This document shows, piece by piece, positions 43,455-51,433 of a stretch of 64,000 nt of DNA; the first letter of the stretch is position 1; every line of letters begins with the position of its first letter. The stretch lies in the NCBI GenBank assembly GCA_023898805.1, contig CP060260.1, positions 806,001-870,000 on the forward strand, read 5' to 3'. A model generated the notes under the pieces. The model was given only the letters and a program-made list of their open reading frames with translations. It was not told the origin of the DNA and did not search any database. A program made the translations under genes and the position numbers. The stretch comes from Rhodospirillales bacterium. GTDB lineage: Bacteria; Pseudomonadota; Alphaproteobacteria; Micavibrionales; UBA1664.

Positions 43455-44750
43455 TTAATGGGCTTTTGCTTTGTCAAGTTCAGGGAAATATTTCGGTTCG
43501 CTTAAGGTAGGGTTTCTCTTACTTTCAAGCGCAAGGATGGAAACGTGCATCCATACAAAAGCGATGGAAACCAGAACAAATAGAACCATAAAACAACTGG
43601 TCCAGATTCCAGTTATGTCATTAAGAAATCCGAACACTATAGGAAGAACAAACCCCCCTAAACCGCCGATCATGCCGACCAATCCACCGACCGAGCCGAC
43701 ATGTTGCGGATAATAGACAGGGATGTGCTTGTAAACCGCTGCCTTGCCAAGAGACATAAAAAAGCCGAGCACAAAAATAAGGGCAATAAAAGCCGGCAAC
43801 GTCATGCGTAACGAGAACTCGACAGGGCCGCGTATTCCCTCAACAATATAATGCGTAGAAGGATAGGAAAGCAGGAACGTACACAGAACTGACACGGCAA
43901 ATGTCAGGTACATGACCGAACGCGCGCCATACTTGTCGGACAGCCAGCCGCCGACCACACGGAACAGACTTGCCGGAATGGAGTACGCAGCCGCGATCAT
44001 GCCTGCTGTTTTGATATCAAGACCATACGCACCAACAAGATAGCGCGGCAACCAGAGTGCTAGCGCGACAAAGGCACCAAATACAAAAAAGTAGTACAGT
44101 GAAAAACGCCAGACTTGGAGATTTTTAAGCGGCTCCATTTGAAGCCATGCGCCTTTGGCTTTTATATTGTTCCTCCTGCGCTCAATCAGTGCAGGATCAT
44201 CACTGGTGCCAAACCAAAAAACGATTGCCGTCACAACCAGCGCCGCTGCCCAGACATTGGCAACCATTTCCCACCCGTAAGCCACCATGACGAAGGGCGC
44301 AATAAACTTTGTAACTGCCGCACCCACGTTTCCTGCCCCAAAAATTCCAAGTGCCGTGCCTTGTTTTTTTGTTTCATAGAACTTCGAGACATAGGCGATA
44401 CCGACAGCAAAAGAGCCGCCGGCAATACCAACGCCAAGGGCGGCCAGCAGGAATTCCGGATAAGTGCCTGCAAATGTCAGAAGCCACGTGGCGACTGCCG
44501 CAGCCAACATGACAGCGACAAAAATGATCCGGCCACCATATTGATCCGTCCATATGCCAAGAAAGATGCGGATAAGAGAACCCGTTAAAATCGGGGTCCC
44601 CGCCAAAAGCCCGAACTGCGCATCGGACAATCCAAGATTTTCTTTGATCTTGAGGCCAATGATGGAAAAGATGGTCCAAACAGCAAAACAGACGGTAAAA
44701 GAAAAGGCACTGAACACAAGCGCTCTAAGCGATTGACTGTTTTGCTGCAT
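43455..44750 (-). CDS. narK1: Nitrate transporter, NarK1-type MFS
   Basis: 431 residues, twelve spans. Signature GVGIAGGSFAVGIAYVSKFYETKKQGTALGIFGAGNVGAA is that of the type I NarK1 proton-nitrate symporters. Paired NarK1 and NarK2, sometimes fused, are known in Paracoccus and relatives: NarK1 starts respiration without nitrite, NarK2 then exchanges. First gene of the leftward narK1-K2-GHJI-ppiC-nnrS operon. An Fnr box centred 74 bases upstream would put a class II start about 33 bases before the ATG. Confidence 0.92.
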   Translation of the reverse strand: MQQNSQSLRALVFSAFSFTVCFAVWTIFSIIGLKIKENLGLSDAQFGLLAGTPILTGSLIRIFLGIWTDQYGGRIIFVAVMLAAAVATWLLTFAGTYPEFLLAALGVGIAGGSFAVGIAYVSKFYETKKQGTALGIFGAGNVGAAVTKFIAPFVMVAYGWEMVANVWAAALVVTAIVFWFGTSDDPALIERRRNNIKAKGAWLQMEPLKNLQVWRFSLYYFFVFGAFVALALWLPRYLVGAYGLDIKTAGMIAAAYSIPASLFRVVGGWLSDKYGARSVMYLTFAVSVLCTFLLSYPSTHYIVEGIRGPVEFSLRMTLPAFIALIFVLGFFMSLGKAAVYKHIPVYYPQHVGSVGGLVGMIGGLGGFVLPIVFGFLNDITGIWTSCFMVLFVLVSIAFVWMHVSILALESKRNPTLSEPKYFPELDKAKAH

Positions 44751-44817
44751 AAAAATTCTCCGAAAAAATGATTCGCTAAATGCCCCTCTTTCCTGACACC
44801 TGTTAAATCGATACAGT

Positions 44818-44831
44818 TTGATTCAAATCAA
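44818..44831. promoter_or_regulatory. Fnr-type operator between narK1 and crp3
   Basis: TTGATTCAAATCAA, perfect consensus palindrome. Its distance to narK1 (74 bases from the centre) fits class II activation. It is only 28 bases from the crp3 start, fitting occlusion of that promoter. Confidence 0.85.
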
Positions 44832-44852
44832 GATGTTGGAAATTTTGTAAAA

Positions 44853-45632
44853 ATGCCTCTCAAGTCACCGAACATTGCCGCGACGCTCAGAATGCCAAAA
44901 ACAGGTGGCCATTCCGGGTTGTTCGATGGCCTCAACGAAACGAGCCTCCAGATGGTGCTTGGAAATTCCGTCCTGCAAACATACGAAAGCGGGTGTACCA
45001 TCTTCCAGCAGGGCGATATGCCAACGCATGTCTATGTCGTGATCGAGGGTACATTGCGCACACTACGCAACGGCGAGGACGGTGACGAAGCAACCATCCG
45101 CATGCTGCGCCCGGGCGAAACATGCATGGAGGCCGTCATCTTCATGGGGGGGCCATCGCCCATATCCGTGCAAGCGATAGAGGATTCAAAAGTGCTGCTT
45201 GTCCCCGCAAGCTTTATAAAAAGCCACGCGCTGCGCGACGGGCAGTTTGCCACGAACCTTCTGCAAATCGTGACACATCACTATAAAAACGCGATGCATC
45301 AGATTGACGCTATGCAGATCAAATCACCCCTCCAGCGCATCGGCTATTTCTTTTTAGAGAAGTTTCTTGAGGCAGGAAAACCGGATGGCCTGACCCTGCC
45401 ATTCAAAAAAACCATCATCGCCAATTACCTCGGCATGACGCCGGAAACGTTCTCTCGCGCGCTCAACAAAATCCGCGACATCGGCGTTGATATCGATGGT
45501 GAAAAAATCCATCTCAGCGACGCCTTCGTACTCTGCCAGTTCTGCGATGCCGACATGGCGCATCTTTGCCCGAGACACGAAACAGCCGAATGCCCCGTGT
45601 GCCCGCTACACACAAACCGTCACAAGGCGTAG
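44853..45632 (+). CDS. Crp/Fnr-family transcription regulator (paralogue 3) with Cys-rich tail
   Basis: 259 residues. Effector barrel, dimer helix with KSPLQRIGYFFLE, winged helix with MTPETFSRALNKI (E-x-x-S-R). After the DNA-binding domain comes a 34-residue tail with five cysteines (228, 231, 239, 247, 250), arranged CQFC and CPVC plus one, with several His. Fnr iron-sulfur cysteines are N-terminal, so this looks like a different metal or redox site. Divergent from the nar operon. ATG 44892 is an alternative start that would shorten the N-terminus to match paralogue 2. Confidence 0.88.
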   Translation: MPLKSPNIAATLRMPKTGGHSGLFDGLNETSLQMVLGNSVLQTYESGCTIFQQGDMPTHVYVVIEGTLRTLRNGEDGDEATIRMLRPGETCMEAVIFMGGPSPISVQAIEDSKVLLVPASFIKSHALRDGQFATNLLQIVTHHYKNAMHQIDAMQIKSPLQRIGYFFLEKFLEAGKPDGLTLPFKKTIIANYLGMTPETFSRALNKIRDIGVDIDGEKIHLSDAFVLCQFCDADMAHLCPRHETAECPVCPLHTNRHKA

Positions 45633-46822
45633 GTTTCGATCACGGAACCAGCTTCAAGGCTTTTGAGCTCTTCGGGAATAACGGCCCATGCATTCATTTT
45701 CAGAAACGGACTGACCTTGAAAGATTCCTGACCATCAAGTAACGTCACGCGTTGTTGCCCATTAACATCGGCAGAAACATGCGCCTTCAAAAAATGACGT
45801 AAATCATTTTTCTTCCGAAACGACGCATCAAGCACGGCACAAGCCTTACCTTCATCAACAACACCAAGACATGCATCTAAAAATGGCTGCACGAAAAACC
45901 GTAACCCCACAGCCGCTGATGTCGGATTCCCGGGCAATCCAAAATAAAGAGTGCCGTTTGGAAATTGCGCGAACAATACAGGCTTGCCAGGCTTGATAGC
46001 CACCTTGTGAAAAAGGATTTTTGCGCCCATGTCTTCCAGTGCCTTTTTCACAAAATCAAAATCACCTGCCGAAACAGCTCCGCTTGAAATGATGATTTCA
46101 CAACCCGCATCCAGCGCACTGGATACCGTGCGCGAATACAGCGCGGGATCGTCCCCAATGGCATGGAAGGAAACGCAATCAAGCCCCATATCCGCAAGCT
46201 TGCAAAGCGCATAAGGCAAATTGGAGTTATAGATTTTTCCTGCCTCCAGCGCACCGGAACCAGCTTCTTGCAACTCCCGCCCCGTGGCTATGAAACAAAC
46301 CTTTGGCTTTTCATTTACCAAAACCTTGCCGCAACCCACAGCCGCCAATGCCATCACATGCTCTGGCGTAAGCTTCGTACCTTTTCGGACAACGACATCA
46401 CCCGCCTTGAAATCCTGCCCTCGGCGACGGATATGATCTCCCACCTTCGGTGCTTGCTGGAACGTGACGTTATTGCCGTTTCTTGCCGCCTGTTCGACAG
46501 GAACAACCGCCTCCGCCCAATCAGGGAGCATCGCTCCCGTCATGATGGCCATACATGTCTTACTCTGAAGAAGCTGCTTTTGCGACGCATCCCCGGCCGC
46601 GATGGTTTGCGCTACATCTAAAGTAACCGGCAGCCCCTCAAAATCTGCCATTCGTACGGCAAAACCATCCATCGCACTGTTGTCAAAAGGCTGGATATCG
46701 ACACCCGCTCTCACATCTTCGGCCAGGACACGACCGCAAGCCCCGATAATGGGCACGTCACAGCTCGACAATGGTTTGGCTGATTTTTTAAGTATTTCAA
46801 GGGCTTCAAGATAGGAAATCAT
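45620..46822 (-). CDS. moeA: Molybdopterin molybdenumtransferase MoeA
   Basis: 400 residues. Inserts molybdenum into adenylated molybdopterin. MoeA features: DIQPFDNSAMDGFAVR (about 48-63), a middle MogA-like domain with IISSGAVSAGDFDFVK, and FGLPGNPTSAAVGLRFFVQPFL. Start ATG 46822 gives the usual MISYLEAL N-terminus; a TTG 30 bases upstream is in frame but unlikely. An Fnr box centred 66 bases upstream plus GATAAG (46855-46860) at the -10 position fit class II activation. Convergent with crp3 (13-base overlap). Confidence 0.94.
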   Translation of the reverse strand: MISYLEALEILKKSAKPLSSCDVPIIGACGRVLAEDVRAGVDIQPFDNSAMDGFAVRMADFEGLPVTLDVAQTIAAGDASQKQLLQSKTCMAIMTGAMLPDWAEAVVPVEQAARNGNNVTFQQAPKVGDHIRRRGQDFKAGDVVVRKGTKLTPEHVMALAAVGCGKVLVNEKPKVCFIATGRELQEAGSGALEAGKIYNSNLPYALCKLADMGLDCVSFHAIGDDPALYSRTVSSALDAGCEIIISSGAVSAGDFDFVKKALEDMGAKILFHKVAIKPGKPVLFAQFPNGTLYFGLPGNPTSAAVGLRFFVQPFLDACLGVVDEGKACAVLDASFRKKNDLRHFLKAHVSADVNGQQRVTLLDGQESFKVSPFLKMNAWAVIPEELKSLEAGSVIETYAL

Positions 46823-46881
46823 CGGAACATCTTTTTTAAGAACATAAGGCAAGCCTTATCACGATAACTTTTTCAGCTCTA

Positions 46882-46895
46882 TTGATCTGAATCAA
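46882..46895. promoter_or_regulatory. Fnr-type operator between moeA and the porin gene
   Basis: TTGATCTGAATCAA, perfect consensus, lying almost midway between two divergent starts (centre 66 bases from moeA, 69.5 from the porin). One site could activate both. On the minus strand GATAAG is placed as a class II -10. Confidence 0.85.
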
Positions 46896-46957
46896 TTTGA
46901 GGGATGCCTTTACCGAGGAAACTCCCCCCAGGTTAATTCAGAGCAAAGGCATATTTC

Positions 46958-48178
46958 ATGAAAAATAAAATTCTTCTTCTAACCGCAGCTTTCTTAGCCA
47001 TACCGTCCACACTGCACGCCGAAGATGCAAAAACAGGCATCACCCCTTTCGGGCAAGTACGCCTTCGCTATGAGAACGTCGATCAGGACGGACTGACCAA
47101 AGACGCGGACGCCCTGACAGCCCGCATCAACGCAGGCCTCAAAACCGATAAGATCCATGACTTTCAGGGTCTGGTTGAGCTACAGGCTATTCAACACCTC
47201 TCTCAGGACAACTTTAACGACGGCGTCAACGGCAAAGCCACATACCCCACGGTATCCGACCCGCAGAACGCCGAAATCAACCAGCTCTGGCTCGCATGGT
47301 CTGGCCTCCCAGGCGTTGAAGCTAAAGTAGGCCGTCAGGCCGTCAACTGGGATAACCAGCGCTTTGTAGGCTCCGTTGATTGGCGCCAGAATGACCAGAC
47401 GCTGGACTCCGCCCTGCTGTCTTATACGGGGATCGAAAAACTGACCCTGCAATACGGCTATCTCTGGAACATCAACCGCATCACGGGCGGTGACCACACA
47501 TTGGGCGACATTGAATCAAACAGCCACATCGCCCGCGCCAGCTACGCTCTTGCCCCGTGGCTCACGGCAACCGCCTACGGCCTATCTCTTGACTTCGACA
47601 ACTGGGCTACAAAATCATCCCGCACCTATGGCCTGCGTTTGACCGGCGATGTGCCCGTCACGGAAGGCTGGACTGGTTTTTACGAACTCGAAGCCGCAAA
47701 ACAGAACGATGCGCACAACAACACCGCCAATTATAGCGAAGGGTACTTCCTCGTATCCCCGGGCATCAAAGGTTATGGCCTGAATATCCAGCCGGGCTAC
47801 GAGAAACTGGGCGGTAACGGCACGTCATCCTTCCAGACACCGCTGGCCACACTGCACAAATTCAACGGCTGGGCCGATAAATTTCTGGATACACCCGCAA
47901 ACGGTCTTGAAGACACGTTTATAAACGTATCCTACACCCTGCCTGAAAGCGTAGCACCGCTAAACGGTATTGTCCTAAGCGCCGCATGGCATGACTATAA
48001 TGCCGACCGCACGAGCACGGATTACGGCACGGAAGCCGATTTCTCGGTAAAAAAATCCTTCAAAGGGCCTGATTATACCAAAGGGATCGACGTGATACTC
48101 AAGTACGCCGACTACAACGCCGATGGCCTGTACACCGACACGCAAAAAGCGTGGGCACAGGTCGATGTCAAATTCTAG
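46958..48178 (+). CDS. Alginate-export-like outer-membrane beta-barrel channel
   Basis: 406 residues. Signal peptide of 21 residues ending LHA, then alternating amphipathic strands and a C-terminal aromatic residue (DVKF), the sign of an outer-membrane barrel. The GRQAVNWDNQRFVGSVDWRQN and LAWHDYNADR-type segments resemble the alginate_exp/OprD-like porins often found beside nitrate or nitrite genes. It probably lets anions such as nitrate or nitrite through the outer membrane (inference from context and Fnr box). Followed by a 58-residue gene and a strong terminator. Confidence 0.83.
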   Translation: MKNKILLLTAAFLAIPSTLHAEDAKTGITPFGQVRLRYENVDQDGLTKDADALTARINAGLKTDKIHDFQGLVELQAIQHLSQDNFNDGVNGKATYPTVSDPQNAEINQLWLAWSGLPGVEAKVGRQAVNWDNQRFVGSVDWRQNDQTLDSALLSYTGIEKLTLQYGYLWNINRITGGDHTLGDIESNSHIARASYALAPWLTATAYGLSLDFDNWATKSSRTYGLRLTGDVPVTEGWTGFYELEAAKQNDAHNNTANYSEGYFLVSPGIKGYGLNIQPGYEKLGGNGTSSFQTPLATLHKFNGWADKFLDTPANGLEDTFINVSYTLPESVAPLNGIVLSAAWHDYNADRTSTDYGTEADFSVKKSFKGPDYTKGIDVILKYADYNADGLYTDTQKAWAQVDVKF

Positions 48179-48187
48179 GAGGACGAC

Positions 48188-48364
48188 ATGACCCAGAACG
48201 CAAAAAAAGATGAACCACAAAACCCTATGGCCATCTGGTGGAAAACTCTGGAGCAAACACAACAGATGATGCAAGACAACACGCGCAAGACGATGCTGCA
48301 AATCCTCGAAAACCAGAAGCGCATGGCCATGCTCTATTTCGGATCATCACAAAAAGAAGACTAA
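48188..48364 (+). CDS. 58-residue helical protein co-transcribed with the porin
   Basis: Begins MTQNAKKDEPQNPMAIWWKT and continues as one long amphipathic helix rich in Gln, Met, Lys and Glu (TQQMMQDNTRKTMLQILEN). A perfect AGGAGG (48177-48182), six bases before the ATG and overlapping the porin stop, makes it a convincing gene. It is followed directly by a strong terminator. No signal peptide. No family I recognise; the helix looks phasin-like or adaptor-like, without proof. Confidence 0.75.
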   Translation: MTQNAKKDEPQNPMAIWWKTLEQTQQMMQDNTRKTMLQILENQKRMAMLYFGSSQKED

Positions 48365-48382
48365 AAGGGATTGATATCGAAA

Positions 48383-48408
48383 AGCCCCTCGTATGAGGGG
48401 CTTTTTTT
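48383..48408 (+). terminator. Rho-independent terminator after the porin unit
   Basis: Perfect 8-bp stem AGCCCCTC / GAGGGGCT with a GTAT loop followed by seven Ts. Ends the porin and 58-residue gene transcript. Confidence 0.95.
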
Positions 48409-48419
48409 GTTGGCATTTT

Positions 48420-48433
48420 TTGACCCACATCAA
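48420..48433. promoter_or_regulatory. Fnr-type operator upstream of nrdD
   Basis: TTGACCCACATCAA fits the consensus. Centred 121 bases before the nrdD ATG, so a class II start would give a leader of about 80 bases. Confidence 0.75.
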
Positions 48434-48547
48434 AAATAAACACAATATCTAGTGCAGCATTACAAGTGTCACCACATCATCTTGTGGTTTCTTGCGGGTT
48501 TCCCCTCAACAAAAAAAACCAGTGTTTTCAAAAGATTGGAGCATTCC

Positions 48548-50533
48548 ATGCCTACCGTACCGTCCGCCCTTCGCAAAGAATCATCCCCTGATAACCTCGC
48601 CACGCTCTTCACCGGCACCAAGGTGGATAGCAGCGCGGCCGTAGGCGAATACATCACAGGAACGGACTGGCGAATCAACGCGAACGCCAACACGGGTTAT
48701 TCCAACGCAGGCATGATCAACAACGTGGCAGGCAAGGTGATTGCCAATTTCTGGCTCGACTCGGTTTACAGCGCGGAAGAAGGTCTCGCCCACCGGCAGG
48801 CCGATATCCACATCCACGATCTCGATTGCCTGACGGGGTATTGCGCAGGTTGGTCACTCCGCGCCCTTCTCAATGAAGGTTTCAATGGCGTAGGCGGGCG
48901 CGTGTCTTCCCGCCCGCCCCGCCATTTCCGCGAGGCGCTCGGGCAGATGAGCAACTTTTTAGGCATCCTGCAATCCGAATGGGCAGGGGCGCAGGCATTC
49001 TCAAGCTTCGATACCTATCTCGCGCCTTACGTATTTCTGGATAACCTGTCTTTCAAGGATGTCAAAAAGGCCATCCGCCAGTTTGTTTACAATCTCAACG
49101 TGCCCGCGCGCTGGGGACAGTCGCCGTTTACGAACATCACGCTTGATATCACGGTGCCGGAGGATCTTCAAAACCAGTTCCCCGGCTGCCGAGACCAGCA
49201 TTTGTTCAAAGGTATCAACAACACCGAAATGCTGGGCCGCGCACAATCGCGCGACATGGGCATCCGCTCCCTTGAAGATCTATGCTTCAAACATTTTGCG
49301 CCCGAGATGGAGATGATCAACATCGCCTACTACGAAGTGATGACGGAAGGGGATTCGACCGGCCAGCCCTTCACCTTTCCCATCCCGACCGTCAACATCA
49401 CCGAGGATTTTAACTGGGATAGCAAGGTCGCCCAAGCCATTTTTGAAAACACGGCCAAAGTCGGCTCATCTTACTTCCAGAATTTTGTTGGCAGCCAATG
49501 GATGCGCAACGAAAAGGGCGAACGCGTCCGCAACCCCGAGGCATATTCCCCGGGTGCCGTGCGTTCCATGTGCTGCCGCCTTCAGCTTGATTTGCGCGAA
49601 CTTTTGCGCCGTGGCAACGGGCTGTTTGGCTCCGCCGAAATGACAGGCTCACTCGGCGTTGTCACCATCAACATGGCAAGGCTTGGCCACCGTTTCAAAG
49701 GTGACAGGGAAGGCATGATGCGCGAGCTCGACAGGCTCATGGATATCTCGCGCTCCACGCTGGAAAAGAAACGCGGCTTCGTGCAAACCATGTACGATCG
49801 CGGCCTTTACCCCTACACCGCACGTTATTTGCCGTTCCTGCGCAACCACTTCAGCACAATCGGCATCAACGGTATGAACGAAATGATCCGCAATTTCACA
49901 GGCGACGCTTACGACATCACCGATGATAGAGGCATTGATTTCGCGCTCGCCATTCTCGACCACATGCGCAATAAAATGCGTCAGTATCAGGAAGAAACAG
50001 GCAATCTCTACAACCTTGAGGCCACACCGGCGGAAGGCACGACTTACCGTTTTGCGAAGGAAGATAAAAGGCGTTTTCCTGACATCCTCCAGTCCGGCTC
50101 GGGCGAGAATATCTATTACACAAACTCGTCACAAATCCCCGTCGATCATACGGATGACCCGTTCGAGGCGCTGGAGCTGCAAAACAAACTGCAATGCAAA
50201 TATACGGGCGGCACGGTTCTGCATTTATATATGAGCGAAAAACTCTCCTGCGCAGATGCCTGCCGTAGTTTTGTCAAAAAAGTCATTGAAAATTATCAGC
50301 TTCCATACATCACGGTCACACCGGTATTTTCGACCTGCGAAACACACGGCTACCTCAAGGGTGAACAACCTGAATGCCCGCACTGCCAGAAAAAGACCAA
50401 TGTCTGGACGCGCGTCATGGGGTATTTCCGTCCCGTGGCCAGCTTCAACACCGGCAAAAAAGGCGAGCACGCCCAACGTAAACATTTCTGCGAGGATCGC
50501 ATCCAATCCGCCGACCTGTTTTCGATGCAATGA
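48548..50533 (+). CDS. nrdD: Anaerobic (class III) ribonucleoside-triphosphate reductase
   Basis: 661 residues. Oxygen-sensitive glycyl-radical enzyme making dNTPs. The core begins NANTGYSNAGMINN; ADIHIHDLDCLTGYCAGW follows, a radical-site Cys region lies mid-protein (AVRSMCCRLQLDL), and a C-terminal zinc site has CETHGYLKGEQPECPHC. The likely glycyl radical is Gly625 in RVMGYF. Compared with the 712-residue E. coli enzyme the N-terminal ATP-cone is missing, so activity control by dATP is probably absent. I start at ATG 48548 (GGAG before it); the longer frame has no homology. Coupled to nrdG by an ATGA overlap. Confidence 0.94.
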   Translation: MPTVPSALRKESSPDNLATLFTGTKVDSSAAVGEYITGTDWRINANANTGYSNAGMINNVAGKVIANFWLDSVYSAEEGLAHRQADIHIHDLDCLTGYCAGWSLRALLNEGFNGVGGRVSSRPPRHFREALGQMSNFLGILQSEWAGAQAFSSFDTYLAPYVFLDNLSFKDVKKAIRQFVYNLNVPARWGQSPFTNITLDITVPEDLQNQFPGCRDQHLFKGINNTEMLGRAQSRDMGIRSLEDLCFKHFAPEMEMINIAYYEVMTEGDSTGQPFTFPIPTVNITEDFNWDSKVAQAIFENTAKVGSSYFQNFVGSQWMRNEKGERVRNPEAYSPGAVRSMCCRLQLDLRELLRRGNGLFGSAEMTGSLGVVTINMARLGHRFKGDREGMMRELDRLMDISRSTLEKKRGFVQTMYDRGLYPYTARYLPFLRNHFSTIGINGMNEMIRNFTGDAYDITDDRGIDFALAILDHMRNKMRQYQEETGNLYNLEATPAEGTTYRFAKEDKRRFPDILQSGSGENIYYTNSSQIPVDHTDDPFEALELQNKLQCKYTGGTVLHLYMSEKLSCADACRSFVKKVIENYQLPYITVTPVFSTCETHGYLKGEQPECPHCQKKTNVWTRVMGYFRPVASFNTGKKGEHAQRKHFCEDRIQSADLFSMQ

Positions 50534-51246
50534 GCACGGTTCTACGCCATAAACCACAAGGCATTACGTTGCCCGTTTACAACGTAACGCCATTTACCAT
50601 GCTGGATTACCCTGGCAAAACCGCCTGCATTATTTGGTTTTCCGGTTGCAACATGCGCTGCCCGTATTGCCACAATCCGCAAATCGTCAAAGGCAAAGGC
50701 CGCGGTGATATTGCACAGGTCATGGATTTTTTAAGGCGGCGTCAGGGCCTTCTTGATGGCGTTGTGCTCTCGGGCGGTGAATGTACGCTTTATCCTGACA
50801 TGCCCGCGCTTGTGCGCGATATCAAGGCACTGGGCTACGCCGTCAAAATCGATACCAACGGCACGCGCCCCGATGTGCTCCTGCCTTTATTGGATGCGAA
50901 GCTAATTGATTACATCGCGCTTGATTACAAAGCTCCACGTGCAAAATTCCATGCCACAACGGGCATGAACCAGTTTGAGGTATTCTCAAAAACGCTTTCT
51001 TATCTCTGCCACGACGGTGTACCTTTTGAAGTCCGCACAACTATCCACTCTGATTTCCTGAACGAGAGTGACATCAACGCAATCATGGATGACCTCGCGG
51101 CACGCAAGTACCACGGTACCTACTATATCCAGAATTTCACTGGCACGGGCAGTCCCACATTAGCACCGCTTACAGCCCACAAACCGCTAGACTGGTCGGT
51201 CATCCATCCTAGAAACACCTTCAAACTGGAATTCAGAAATTTTTAG
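50530..51246 (+). CDS. nrdG: Anaerobic ribonucleotide reductase activating protein
   Basis: 238 residues. Radical-SAM activase that installs the glycyl radical on NrdD. Cluster motif Cys40-x3-Cys44-x2-Cys47 (CNMRCPYC), then VVLSGGECTLYPD and KIDTNGTRPD. At 238 residues it resembles the longer NrdG forms rather than the ~154-residue E. coli protein. Overlaps nrdD by four bases and the convergent XRE fragment by 14. Confidence 0.93.
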   Translation: MSTVLRHKPQGITLPVYNVTPFTMLDYPGKTACIIWFSGCNMRCPYCHNPQIVKGKGRGDIAQVMDFLRRRQGLLDGVVLSGGECTLYPDMPALVRDIKALGYAVKIDTNGTRPDVLLPLLDAKLIDYIALDYKAPRAKFHATTGMNQFEVFSKTLSYLCHDGVPFEVRTTIHSDFLNESDINAIMDDLAARKYHGTYYIQNFTGTGSPTLAPLTAHKPLDWSVIHPRNTFKLEFRNF

Positions 51247-51433
51247 CCTGCCCAGTTAACGTTTTCAGGATGGTCTTCGGCTCAAGATCAACAATATCGG
51301 CGATTTCCATCAGCTCTATAACGTCCAGGCGGCGTTCGCCGCCCTCCACTTTCGCCACAAAAGATTGAGGTTTGCCGATTCTTACAGCCAGTTCTTGCTG
51401 GGTCATCCAAGGTGAGGCAAAGGCTAGCGCCAT
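51233..51433 (-). pseudogene. Truncated XRE-type helix-turn-helix protein
   Basis: 66 residues matching an XRE HTH from its second helix on (TQQELAVRIGKPQSFVAKVEGGERRLDVIEL). The usual first helix and lead-in are missing and replaced by MALAFASPW, with an in-frame stop just upstream. The break lies near 51430, inside the adjacent recombinase frame, so both genes appear cut at a rearrangement point. It might still be translated. Confidence 0.6.
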
